Shown here: positions 1 to 7,964 of the stretch, one piece after another | Layout: every line of letters starts with the position of its first letter | Position numbering within the stretch: position 1 is the stretch's first letter | DNA from: Brucella pituitosa | GTDB lineage: Bacteria > Pseudomonadota > Alphaproteobacteria > Rhizobiales > Rhizobiaceae | Assembly (NCBI RefSeq): GCF_003049685.1 | Contig: NZ_PYSY02000002.1 | Span: 1,277,501 to 1,341,500, forward strand | Direction of reading: 5' to 3' | Length of the DNA stretch: 64,000 nt | Position numbers and translations under genes: made by a program | The notes under the pieces: model-generated | Seen by the model: only the letters and a program-made list of their open reading frames with translations | Database searches by the model: none | What the model was told of the DNA's origin: nothing

Positions 1-166
1 TTTGGCTCGGAAATGCTCCGGTCTTTGCCAAAACGCAAAGACGTCTTTTCTCTGCCCGATAGAAGGATGCAGTCCCGTGATGCTGGCGAGGGGATTGACC
101 AGCCGCACTATCGACGGGGGATTTGATGCCGGGGCTCCGCCTTCGGCCAATGAAAGGACGAAGGGG
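1..166 (+). other. Leader upstream of norC, no gene recognised
   Basis: No complete gene is visible here. The norC reading frame stays open back to the window edge, but its translation upstream of residue 1 does not look like a NorC extension. A hairpin at 21-42 has 8-bp arms (GTCTTTGC and GCAAAGAC) and is followed by a pyrimidine-rich run, so it could end an upstream gene such as norE or be a leader structure. No FNR-type box was found, so the norC promoter probably lies beyond the window. Confidence 0.4.
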
Positions 167-619
167 ATGGCAGAACGCCTAACCAAGACCGGCGCCCGAA
201 ACGTCTTCTACGGCGGTTCTATTTTCTTTTTCGCGATCTTCGTGGGACTGACGGCGCACAGCCACTACTACATGAAAACCACATCCACGGATGAATCGAC
301 GCTCACCGAAGGGGTCGCGCGAGGCAAACACGTCTGGGAGAAAAATTCCTGCATCAACTGCCACACGCTGCTGGGTGAGGGCGCTTACTTTGCTCCTGAA
401 CTCGGCAATGTCTGGAAGCGTTATGGCGGTGTAGATGACCCCGAAGGCGCACGCGAGACGATGAAAGCCTGGATGCAGGCGCAGCCTACGGGAATTGAGG
501 GGCGTCGTCAGATGCCGCAGTTCAACCTGAGCGAACAGGAACTCAACGATCTGGCTGATTTCCTGGAATGGACCAGCCGCATCAAGACGCAGGACTGGCC
601 GCCCAATGAGGCAGGCTAA
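167..619 (+). CDS. norC: Nitric oxide reductase cytochrome c subunit NorC
   Basis: Small subunit of respiratory cNOR, which takes electrons from periplasmic cytochrome c or cupredoxin and passes them to NorB for 2 NO to N2O. The 150-residue product, the usual NorC length, has one N-terminal membrane anchor (about residues 14-30) and a periplasmic cytochrome c domain with the heme motif CINCH at 62-66. Met116 in RQMPQF is the likely axial ligand. The ATG at 167 was chosen because it follows a purine-rich AAGGACGAAGGGG and puts the anchor at the N-terminus; the open frame upstream has no NorC features. norB follows after 27 bases. Confidence 0.95.
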   Translation: MAERLTKTGARNVFYGGSIFFFAIFVGLTAHSHYYMKTTSTDESTLTEGVARGKHVWEKNSCINCHTLLGEGAYFAPELGNVWKRYGGVDDPEGARETMKAWMQAQPTGIEGRRQMPQFNLSEQELNDLADFLEWTSRIKTQDWPPNEAG

Positions 620-646
620 GGCGCGGGATGAACGGAGTTTTATGAT

Positions 647-1993
647 ATGAAATATGAAAGCCAAAAGGTTGCGATGCTCTATTTCTACGGAGCACTCGTC
701 CTGTTCGTAGCCCAGGTCGCGTTCGGTGTGTTGGCCGGGACAATCTATGTCCTGCCCAATACGCTCTCCGAGCTTCTGCCCTTCAACATTGTCCGCATGA
801 TCCACACCAATGCGCTGGTCGTCTGGCTGCTGATGGGCTTCATGGGCTCGACCTATTATCTGCTGCCTGAAGAGACAGAGACTGAGCTCTATAGCACCAA
901 GCTTGCCGTCATCCAGTTCTGGATGTTCTTTGTCGCAGCAGGTGTTGCGGTGGTGGGTTATCTCTTCAAGATCCATGAAGGCCGTGAGTTTCTCGAACAG
1001 CCATTCATCATCAAGGTTGGTATTCTCGTCGTCTGTCTCACGTTTATGTTCAACATTACGATGACAGCATTGAAGGGCCGGAAGACGACAGTTACCAACA
1101 TTCTACTGTTTGGTCTGTGGGGACTGTCTCTGTTCTTCCTCTTTGCCTTCTATAACCCGGTCAATCTCGCCATCGACAAGCTCTACTGGTGGTATGTTAT
1201 CCATCTGTGGGTTGAAGGCGTGTGGGAACTCATCATGGCGTCGATCCTCGCCTTCCTGATGATCAAGCTCAACGGTATCGACCGCGAAGTTGTCGAAAAA
1301 TGGCTTTACGTCATTGTCGGTCTGGCGCTGTTCTCCGGCATTCTTGGAACAGGTCACCACTATTACTGGATCGGCGCGCCGGGCTACTGGCAGTGGATCG
1401 GTTCGCTGTTCTCGACGCTGGAAGTCGCTCCATTCTTCACTATGGTTATGTTTACCTTCGTGATGACATGGAAGGCCGGCCGCAAACATCCAAACCGTGC
1501 GGCATTACTCTGGTCGATCGGTTGTTCGGTGATGGCCTTCTTTGGTGCAGGCGTATGGGGCTTTCTGCACACGCTGTCTTCGGTCAACTATTACACCCAC
1601 GGCACACAGCTTACCGCCGCCCACGGCCACCTCGCCTTCTTCGGCGCTTATGTCATGCTTAATCTCGCAGTCATGGCCTATGCGATCCCCGAGCTGCGCG
1701 GGCGTGCGCCTTACAATCAGATGCTCTCCATGGTGAGTTTTTGGGCCATGTGCACGGCGATGTCCGTCATGACCTTTGCGCTCACTTTTGCAGGCGTGGT
1801 GCAGACCCATCTGCAGCGTGTTCTGGGCGAGAGCTTCATGGTCGTGCAGGATCAGCTGGCACTTTTCTACTGGATACGTCTCGGCTCCGGCGTCGTGGTG
1901 GTGATCTCGGCTTTCATGTTCATCTGGGCCGTGCTGGTTCCGGGTAAGGAACGCCGCGAAAGCACCTCTGGCTTCGTACAGCCCGCTGAATAA
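647..1993 (+). CDS. norB: Nitric oxide reductase catalytic subunit NorB
   Basis: Catalytic membrane subunit of cNOR, a divergent heme-copper oxidase with a heme b3/FeB centre. At 448 residues it has the normal family length with about 12 membrane helices. Family histidines are visible: H53 in MIHTNALVVW, the GTGHHYYW pair, and the THGTQLTAAHGHLAFFG segment near the C-terminus. The conserved glutamate-rich HLWVEGVWE segment is present. It is co-transcribed with norC. A terminator-like hairpin lies directly after the stop codon, before norQ, and may set a lower level for the accessory genes. Confidence 0.97.
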   Translation: MKYESQKVAMLYFYGALVLFVAQVAFGVLAGTIYVLPNTLSELLPFNIVRMIHTNALVVWLLMGFMGSTYYLLPEETETELYSTKLAVIQFWMFFVAAGVAVVGYLFKIHEGREFLEQPFIIKVGILVVCLTFMFNITMTALKGRKTTVTNILLFGLWGLSLFFLFAFYNPVNLAIDKLYWWYVIHLWVEGVWELIMASILAFLMIKLNGIDREVVEKWLYVIVGLALFSGILGTGHHYYWIGAPGYWQWIGSLFSTLEVAPFFTMVMFTFVMTWKAGRKHPNRAALLWSIGCSVMAFFGAGVWGFLHTLSSVNYYTHGTQLTAAHGHLAFFGAYVMLNLAVMAYAIPELRGRAPYNQMLSMVSFWAMCTAMSVMTFALTFAGVVQTHLQRVLGESFMVVQDQLALFYWIRLGSGVVVVISAFMFIWAVLVPGKERRESTSGFVQPAE

Positions 1994-2000
1994 TCGATGC

Positions 2001-2029
2001 AAAAGCCCTGCCAGAAGGTGGGGCTTTTT
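2001..2029 (+). terminator. Terminator-like hairpin between norB and norQ
   Basis: AAAAGCCC and GGGGCTTTTT flank an 11-base loop only 7 bases after the norB stop, with a T-run in the plus direction. As norQD belong to the same functional operon, partial termination that lowers accessory protein expression is a plausible reading. Confidence 0.6.
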
Positions 2030-2054
2030 CACTTAAACAAATAGGAAGACGGCC

Positions 2055-2867
2055 ATGAATAGCGTTCTCAAGAATATAGAAACAATTGATACATCCATCC
2101 CCGCTTACAGCCCATCCGGCAATGAATGCGCCCTGTTTGAACTGGCATGGAAACGAAAGCTGCCACTGCTTCTTAAAGGTCCGACTGGCTGCGGCAAGAC
2201 GCGGTTTGTAAGCCACATGGCAGCGAGGCTCGGCTTGCCGCTCTCGACGGTTTCCTGTCATGACGATCTGGCGGCGGCCGATCTGACCGGACGTTATCTG
2301 TTAAAAGGCGGAGACACCCATTGGGTTGATGGACCTTTGACCCGCGCCGTGCGTGAAGGCGGCATCTGCTATCTCGACGAGATTGTTGAAGCGCGCAAGG
2401 ATGTGGCCGTGGTCCTGCATCCGCTGACCGACGACCGCCGCATTCTGCCACTGGAGCGTACCGGCGAGCTGCTTGAAGCGCCGGATCGCTTCATGCTCGT
2501 CGTGTCTTATAATCCGGGTTACCAAAACCTGCTCAAATCCCTGAAGCCAAGTACGCGTCAGCGTTTCGTGGCAATTGAGTTCGATTTCTTGCCCAAAGAA
2601 CAGGAAATTGCGGTGGTGAGTGCCGAAAGCGGCCTTGAGGCGCATAAAGTGGTGCCGCTTGTAGCACTTGCCCATCGTCTGCGCGGGCTTAAGGGCCACG
2701 ATCTGGAAGAAGGTGTTTCAACACGTCTGCTGGTCTACTGCGCGTCATTGATTGATGCTGGCATGCCGCAGCGCGAGGCCGCGCGTGCGGCGATGATCGA
2801 ACCGCTGACCGATGAGCCGGATGTGAAGGCGGCACTGCTCGAAATCGCCGATGCAATGTTGAAATAG
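2055..2867 (+). CDS. norQ: NorQ, MoxR-type AAA+ ATPase
   Basis: CbbQ/NirQ/NorQ family ATPase that, with NorD, is needed to insert the non-heme iron and activate NorB. The 270-residue protein carries Walker A GPTGCGKT at 42-49 and Walker B CYLDE at 105-109, followed by sensor regions and a short helical C-terminal domain. This matches the family length. It lies 12 bases upstream of norD, as in other nor operons. It is cytoplasmic and probably forms a hexamer with NorD (family knowledge). Confidence 0.95.
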   Translation: MNSVLKNIETIDTSIPAYSPSGNECALFELAWKRKLPLLLKGPTGCGKTRFVSHMAARLGLPLSTVSCHDDLAAADLTGRYLLKGGDTHWVDGPLTRAVREGGICYLDEIVEARKDVAVVLHPLTDDRRILPLERTGELLEAPDRFMLVVSYNPGYQNLLKSLKPSTRQRFVAIEFDFLPKEQEIAVVSAESGLEAHKVVPLVALAHRLRGLKGHDLEEGVSTRLLVYCASLIDAGMPQREAARAAMIEPLTDEPDVKAALLEIADAMLK

Positions 2868-2878
2868 GCGGGCACATC

Positions 2879-4780
2879 ATGCTGGATTTTCTGGAGCTTG
2901 AAGAAACAGTTGGCCGCGCCTGGCATCGGCTTATCGGCAAGACCGGATCATGGCCGCAATATCCCGATCAGGCCGTGAAGCTTGCCGATATTCGTCAGCG
3001 ACTTGCGATTTGCTTCCGCGGTTTTGGTGGCGATGTCGCCGTGCAGATTGCCCCAGCCCGTGCCCGAACCTCCGGGCATCGGTTGGGCTTACGGCAGCGT
3101 ATGGCTTTGGGCGAGGAGAAACTAAACCACCCCCTGCGCGATGAAGCGACATTGATGTTGCCGCCCGAAATTGCGCTCTTTCCTGATCGCACACTGAATT
3201 ACGATCTCTATGTCTGGCTTGCGGGCTATATGGCGATCATGCCAACTGATCTGGAAGCCATGCCTGATGATCCGTTACGCCGCGACCTCGTGGTTCTCGA
3301 TATGGCAGCGGAAACGGCGGCAAAAGCCTGCGAATTATTTCCGGGGCTGGAAGATCGCTATGCGCGGCTTTGTGATGCGATACTGGAAGCACGGCCGAAT
3401 AGACGGCTCAATCAACTCGAACAGCTTGTCGAAGAGCGTATTCTTTCACTGCTGAAAGACGGCGCTAGTCTGCCGGATTTCAGTCTTCCAGCCATTTTCC
3501 CGCATCGTGCTCCTGCGGGCTATCTGCCGATCCTTCCCGTTCCGCTTTGGCCGGGGCTTATCCGGCGCGATGAAACAGCATCCCGCGCAGCGGAAGACGA
3601 ACCCGTCCGCAACTCGCAGGCTGAAGGTGCTGAAACCGGTCGTCAGATAGCGCAGCGCGAGAAGCAGGACGCACGACTTACCGACAGAAGCCCGTTCATT
3701 CTCAATCGCTTTGAGAAAATTCTCGCCATGGCGGAAATGGTCAGCGTTGACCGACCTTCGGATGACAGTGATGAGCAGAATGCAAAATCCGCCGATGAAC
3801 TCGATGATCTGACATTGGGCGAGCGCAGGGGCAGGCCTGCTGCCCGCTTTCGCTTCGATCTTGATCTGCCGCCGGAAGCGGTTGATCGCAGCCTGCTGAC
3901 TGCCAAGCTTACCTATCCGGAATGGGATTATCGCAAAGCAACTTATCTTCAGGATCATTGCAGCGTTCTGGCAGCGCCGGTGCAGGAGCGTGAAGACGCG
4001 CTGGCACTGGATGACGAAGCGCGAAGTCTTGTACGGCGAGTGCGGCGTCAGTTCGAAATCCTGCGGCCCGGTCGCGAAATGATGCGTGCGCAGCTTGATG
4101 GCAATGATCTTGATCTCGATGCGGTGGTGCGTTCGCGCTGTGATTTTGCGGCTGGCGGGCAGGGCAGCGAGCGGGTGCATCTGATGAGCCGCCCGCAGGC
4201 CAATGATCTGGCCGTAACGCTTCTGGTCGATGTTTCGCTTTCAACCGATGCATGGGTGGATAATCGCCGCGTGCTTGACGTGGAGAAAGAGGCGCTTCTG
4301 GTTCTGGCCAATGGCATTGCTGCTTGTGGCGACCGCTGTTCGATCCTGACTTTCACGTCACGGCGACGCTCCTGGGTGCGGGTTGAAACTGTGAAGGATT
4401 TCGATGAGGCTTTCAGCCCAACGGTTGAGCATCGCATTGCAGCTCTGAAGCCGGGCTTTTACACCCGCATGGGTGCTGCCATGCGCCATTCAACGGCAAA
4501 ACTCAGCGAACAGCACAACCGAAAAAAGCTTCTGCTGCTTTTAACTGATGGCAAACCGAATGATGTCGATCATTATGAAGGACGCTTTGCACTGGAAGAT
4601 ACACGCCGGGCTGTGAGTGAAGCGCGCGCCAAGGGCGTTAATGTCTTTGCAGTGACGGTTGACCGCGAGGCCAATGCTTATCTGCCTGCACTTTTCGGAC
4701 ATGGTGGCTTTGCAATGGTTGCAAAACTTGCGAAATTGCCAGTTGCTCTGCCCGCGATCTATCGAATGCTCGCGGGCTAG
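2879..4780 (+). CDS. norD: NorD, VWA-domain activation protein
   Basis: Partner of NorQ in cNOR maturation. The protein has 633 residues; the N-terminal two-thirds is poorly conserved and charged, and the C-terminal third is a von Willebrand A domain. The MIDAS metal site appears as DVSLS from D451, with a later LLLTDGKPND segment supplying the second acidic loop. No signal peptide or membrane segment is evident, in line with a cytoplasmic chaperone. It ends the core nor operon; the next gene starts 65 bases on. Confidence 0.93.
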   Translation: MLDFLELEETVGRAWHRLIGKTGSWPQYPDQAVKLADIRQRLAICFRGFGGDVAVQIAPARARTSGHRLGLRQRMALGEEKLNHPLRDEATLMLPPEIALFPDRTLNYDLYVWLAGYMAIMPTDLEAMPDDPLRRDLVVLDMAAETAAKACELFPGLEDRYARLCDAILEARPNRRLNQLEQLVEERILSLLKDGASLPDFSLPAIFPHRAPAGYLPILPVPLWPGLIRRDETASRAAEDEPVRNSQAEGAETGRQIAQREKQDARLTDRSPFILNRFEKILAMAEMVSVDRPSDDSDEQNAKSADELDDLTLGERRGRPAARFRFDLDLPPEAVDRSLLTAKLTYPEWDYRKATYLQDHCSVLAAPVQEREDALALDDEARSLVRRVRRQFEILRPGREMMRAQLDGNDLDLDAVVRSRCDFAAGGQGSERVHLMSRPQANDLAVTLLVDVSLSTDAWVDNRRVLDVEKEALLVLANGIAACGDRCSILTFTSRRRSWVRVETVKDFDEAFSPTVEHRIAALKPGFYTRMGAAMRHSTAKLSEQHNRKKLLLLLTDGKPNDVDHYEGRFALEDTRRAVSEARAKGVNVFAVTVDREANAYLPALFGHGGFAMVAKLAKLPVALPAIYRMLAG

Positions 4781-4845
4781 TTTTCAGCAAAATCACTATG
4801 CCGGAAGCTTCCGGCGTCAACTTCTGTTTAATGAGGAAAAAGCAA

Positions 4846-5385
4846 ATGACTACACAGCCGATCCTCGCAGCAGTTCTTGCCGACAAAGACGTATCCGTTG
4901 ATCTGCTTTTGGCAGAAGTTACTGCGCAGAGTGAGGCTTGTGGATTGAAGGTCGCAGGCTTCTTGCAGCACCGCAGCTCTGATGCAGACGATTGCTGCCG
5001 TGAAATTGTCATTGAACGGATCGGCACCGGCGTCAGGCATCTCATCTCTCAGCCGCTCGGTTCAGGATCGCGCGGCTGCCGCCTTGATCCCGCAGCACTT
5101 GCAGATGTCGCTGGTCCCTTGCTTGCCGAGATCGATGCAGGCGTCGATTTACTGATCCTCAATCGCTTCGGCAAAAGTGAAGCCGAAGGTCATGGCTTTC
5201 GTGCGGTCATTGAGGCTGCTTATTCAAAGCAGATTCCGGTGCTGACCGTTGTGCGTGATGCTTATGTGGGTGACTGGCGCGACTTTGCAGGTGATTGCGG
5301 TGTGTTGCTGTCGCCCGACAGGACGGCTCTTGCAGCGTGGCTGGAAAGCGCCGTCTCGCTCAAAGTTCTATCAGCTGCCAGCTAA
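4846..5385 (+). CDS. DUF2478 family protein
   Basis: A 179-residue protein that I place in DUF2478, a family of unknown function often found near molybdenum or denitrification genes. The N-terminus (ILAAVLADKDVSVDLLLAEV) resembles the first strand and helix of a P-loop-like fold but lacks a full Walker A. Cys-rich patches include DDCCREIV and SRGCRLD, and LLILNRFGKSE resembles a Walker B-like strand. The start at 4846 follows GAGGAAAAAGCAA; an earlier in-frame ATG at 4798 has no ribosome site. Its position suggests expression with nor; the function is open. Confidence 0.75.
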   Translation: MTTQPILAAVLADKDVSVDLLLAEVTAQSEACGLKVAGFLQHRSSDADDCCREIVIERIGTGVRHLISQPLGSGSRGCRLDPAALADVAGPLLAEIDAGVDLLILNRFGKSEAEGHGFRAVIEAAYSKQIPVLTVVRDAYVGDWRDFAGDCGVLLSPDRTALAAWLESAVSLKVLSAAS

Positions 5386-5391
5386 CGTTCC

Positions 5392-6330
5392 TCAGCTATG
5401 CATGACGGACGCGGTTTTGTGTCGGCTGACCCAGGCCGCACCAATGCCGCCATGCAGAAACCCGTTGGAAAGCGGGACGGCTGGATAGATCGCCTGCAAT
5501 CGGGCAAGGCCTTCTTCAGTATCGATACGTTCGTACAGCACATCGTCATGCACTTTTGCGACAGCAACCATATCGCAATCCTGCGGCGACAGCCTGAACC
5601 GGGCAACGCCCGCGGCTTTCAGGTCAGGCATGTCTTCAATGAGTGCCTGACACGTATGCGACAGTGTCTGCACCCCATTCAGGGCAAGGAACGACTGGCT
5701 ATCGAGTGTTTTGACTGGCAGACCGTCCGGCTCCTCGGCACAAACAAACTGACAATTGTCTTTGATGTGTCCTTTAGAGCGTGCATGGGCGCAACGCGCT
5801 GAAATGGCGAGTGGTACGCGACCGAAAGTGAAGATTTCGAAGGCAACATCTGGCGCTCCCTTGATGATTTCACGAATTGAAGCCAACGGAAGTTCCGGTG
5901 GCAGGCAGATGGATTGTGCGCCGCGCTGAGCCAGAACCTTGGCGGTGGCGGCGTTGTAAACATTGACCAGTGGGCCAACCATGTGCGGCTTGCCAGCCAG
6001 CAGGCCCAATGCCGACAGGTCGTTGGCTTCGACCGGAAAGAGCGATTGTTCGGCGGTCTGCCGGACATGCTTTGCTTCGCGTTCAAGCATGACGAGTGCA
6101 AGCGAGCCGAGGCTGATTGTCTTGCCTGCCTGTTCCAGACGCTCGATCACATCTGCCATGTAGGGATCGATGAAATGGAATCGTTTGGAGCAAACGATTT
6201 CACCGAGCGTGACGTGATCGACCGGAGCTTCATCGGCAATGCGGAAATAGAAATCGCGCCATTTCGGGCCGTCCCAGAGAAAGAGAACAGGCCCGAGGCT
6301 AAGGCTGGGATTACAGCTTGAAACTGGCAT
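5392..6330 (-). CDS. ubiV: UbiV, U32-family protein of O2-independent ubiquinone synthesis
   Basis: Forms the UbiUV complex, which performs ring hydroxylations of ubiquinone synthesis without oxygen, using prephenate as the oxygen donor in E. coli. The 312-residue sequence keeps the four [4Fe-4S] cysteines: C47, plus C180, C193 and C197, the last three falling at the E. coli positions as I recall them. It lies 2 bases downstream of ubiU on the same strand. It converges with the DUF2478 gene with only 6 bases between the stops. Peptidase U32 is a fold name here; no protease role is implied. Confidence 0.92.
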   Translation of the reverse strand: MPVSSCNPSLSLGPVLFLWDGPKWRDFYFRIADEAPVDHVTLGEIVCSKRFHFIDPYMADVIERLEQAGKTISLGSLALVMLEREAKHVRQTAEQSLFPVEANDLSALGLLAGKPHMVGPLVNVYNAATAKVLAQRGAQSICLPPELPLASIREIIKGAPDVAFEIFTFGRVPLAISARCAHARSKGHIKDNCQFVCAEEPDGLPVKTLDSQSFLALNGVQTLSHTCQALIEDMPDLKAAGVARFRLSPQDCDMVAVAKVHDDVLYERIDTEEGLARLQAIYPAVPLSNGFLHGGIGAAWVSRHKTASVMHS

Positions 6331-6332
6331 GG

Positions 6333-7310
6333 CTATCTCCAGCGTTTTTCATAGGCGCCCGATGTGGTCTGCTGACCCTCACTCAATGCGCGCAGTCGTG
6401 AAAGCAGGGCCGCCCGTTTTTCGGGTCCGGCGGCAAGTGTTTGACGAAGTGTCGATACCACTTCCGCGACATAGGCTTTGCCGCGCTGTCGTCCTTCGAT
6501 TTTCAAGGCTGAAACACCGGCCGCACGGAGTTCGTCTATGTGGTTCATCACATCAAGAGAAACCGGGTCTTCAAAGGCGTAGCCTTCTTCATCACCGATG
6601 TTGAAGCGCCCTTTGCAAAGGGTCGGATAGCCTGCGGCTTCGCCTGCCGGAAAGCGATTGATGGTGTAATCGCCGAGTTCCGAAACGAGTTCGGCACCTT
6701 CGTTCCGATACCGCACATGGCTTGCAGGCGAGCAGACACCGTTCATATTGGGTGAGCGTCCGGTGGCGTAGGATGAAAGGGAGCAGCGCCCTTCGGCCAT
6801 GACGCATAAGCCACCAAAGACGAAGACTTCCATTTCGCAGGCGATCTTGCGTCCGAGCTTCGCGATATCGGGGATCGTCAGCACACGCGGCAGTACCACG
6901 CGCTTTGCCTTGAAGGCATCAATCAGAAAGCTGATCGCGTCGGCATTGGAAGCCGAAGCCTGTACTGAAACATGCAGCCGCTGCTGCGGGTGGCGCTCAG
7001 CCGTATAGGCCATGAGGCCAAAATCAGCGAGGATCACTGCATCGGCACCCAATGCCGAGGCGTCATCAACGGCCTTGTACCAGAGTTGCTCATCGCCTGC
7101 GCGCATGAAGGTGTTGATGGCGACGAAGATCTGTGTGCGCCGCGCATGGGCGAAATTGATCGCTTCCCGCAACTCCTCACGGCTGAAGTTGAGCCCCGGA
7201 AAATTGCGTGCGTTGGTTTCATCGCGGAAGCCGCAATAAACTGCATCCGCTCCGGCTTGCACGGCTTCGCGAAATGCGGAGGGTGTTCCGGCAGGACAGA
7301 TCAGTTCCAT
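6333..7310 (-). CDS. ubiU: UbiU, U32-family protein of O2-independent ubiquinone synthesis
   Basis: Partner of UbiV. The start MELICPAGTP at 7310 is typical of the family; a longer open frame to 7436 would overlap most of a third of ubiT and lacks family features. With this start the protein has 325 residues and cysteines at 169, 176, 193 and 232, the same numbers as the [4Fe-4S] ligands of E. coli UbiU. The start overlaps the ubiT end by 10 bases, pointing to translational coupling in a ubiT-ubiU-ubiV operon. Confidence 0.94.
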   Translation of the reverse strand: MELICPAGTPSAFREAVQAGADAVYCGFRDETNARNFPGLNFSREELREAINFAHARRTQIFVAINTFMRAGDEQLWYKAVDDASALGADAVILADFGLMAYTAERHPQQRLHVSVQASASNADAISFLIDAFKAKRVVLPRVLTIPDIAKLGRKIACEMEVFVFGGLCVMAEGRCSLSSYATGRSPNMNGVCSPASHVRYRNEGAELVSELGDYTINRFPAGEAAGYPTLCKGRFNIGDEEGYAFEDPVSLDVMNHIDELRAAGVSALKIEGRQRGKAYVAEVVSTLRQTLAAGPEKRAALLSRLRALSEGQQTTSGAYEKRWR

Positions 7311-7822
7311 GAGCGAGCATCCTCTTTTGTGTCGGCGGCGAGCGCTCTGTCGCGAACAAAACCTGCGATGGTCCGTACCACCGGCGCGAAAGGCCCCGCC
7401 CCTTTTCCAAGGTCGGCTGGCAGGTCGACATTGCAATCATCCAGCGCATTGCGCAGGGCAAGCATGGCTTCCATATCGCCAGTCACCGTGATGTCGCGCG
7501 AAAAGAACAAGGCATCGCCGTCGAGCTTGCCTTCGAGAAGGGCAAGCAGCATCACGAGTGGGCCTTCGATAGCGGCATCGGTCACAAATTCTGCGCTGCT
7601 GCGCAGTACCGAAATGCGCGGGGCCCCTGGTTCAACCAGAAAAGCGAGGGGCAAATCCGATGGTCTGAACCCAAACCGTTTGTTGACGTGCTCCCCTAAC
7701 CGTTCAAACAGGCCGGGATGTGCGCGGATAACCTGAAAGAACACGCGAGAAACGATCGGGCTGAGCAGAAATGGCGGAACAAACCGAACCGGGGCGACCA
7801 CGGCGGGCGGAATTTTCATCAT
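7301..7822 (-). CDS. ubiT: UbiT, SCP2-domain accessory factor
   Basis: SCP2 lipid-binding protein that replaces UbiJ in oxygen-independent ubiquinone synthesis and is thought to present prenylated intermediates. It has 173 residues, close to the family size. The SCP2 region covers about residues 45-150, including a GPLVMLLALLEGKLDGDALFF-like stretch typical of COG3154, where the family is most conserved. Two ATG codons lie in tandem at the start; the first (7822) follows TGGAGCAAAATC. It is the first gene of the ubiTUV operon, and the FNR-type box at 7902-7915 is placed to activate it. Confidence 0.9.
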   Translation of the reverse strand: MMKIPPAVVAPVRFVPPFLLSPIVSRVFFQVIRAHPGLFERLGEHVNKRFGFRPSDLPLAFLVEPGAPRISVLRSSAEFVTDAAIEGPLVMLLALLEGKLDGDALFFSRDITVTGDMEAMLALRNALDDCNVDLPADLGKGAGPFAPVVRTIAGFVRDRALAADTKEDARSWN

Positions 7823-7856
7823 GATTTTGCTCCAGACACTTCTATGCGCACCTGCT

Positions 7857-7873
7857 TTGTGACGTCTTCACAA
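7857..7873. promoter_or_regulatory. Inverted repeat in the ubiT-ubiD intergenic region
   Basis: TTGTGA-CGTCT-TCACAA is a perfect 6-bp inverted repeat with a 5-base spacer, resembling but not equal to a CRP/FNR-family site. It sits about where ubiTUV transcription would start if the FNR-type box at 7902-7915 acts at -41.5, so a repressor role is possible. Confidence 0.4.
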
Positions 7874-7901
7874 GGACTAGGTGATTCAAGCCCGCAAGAG
7901 T

Positions 7902-7915
7902 TTGATCTGGATCAA
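7902..7915. promoter_or_regulatory. FNR/NnrR-type box between ubiTUV and ubiD
   Basis: TTGATCTGGATCAA is a perfect match to TTGAT-N4-ATCAA, the FNR/FnrN/NnrR consensus. Its centre at 7908.5 would set a class II start near 7867 for ubiT, leaving a 45-base leader. For ubiD the ATG is only 41 bases from the box centre. Confidence 0.85.
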
Positions 7916-7943
7916 AGACGGCAGAAGAATTGCGTATTCAAAG

Positions 7944-7964
7944 TGAGGCATGAAAAATGCCTCA
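7944..7964 (+). other. Hairpin enclosing the ubiD start codon
   Basis: TGAGGCAT and ATGCCTCA form an 8-bp perfect stem around a GAAAA loop. The first arm contains both the GAGG ribosome-binding bases and the first two bases of the ATG at 7950, so folding would hide the initiation site. Confidence 0.55.

Noticed and set aside
1..126. Open frame from the window edge ending at 126, upstream of norC
   Set aside because: Its translation is not like NorE or NorF C-termini, and a frame this short can stay open by chance.
4801..4814. Perfect palindrome CCGGAAGCTTCCGG before the DUF2478 gene
   Set aside because: No loop for a stable hairpin, and no second copy or neighbouring regulator; could be chance.
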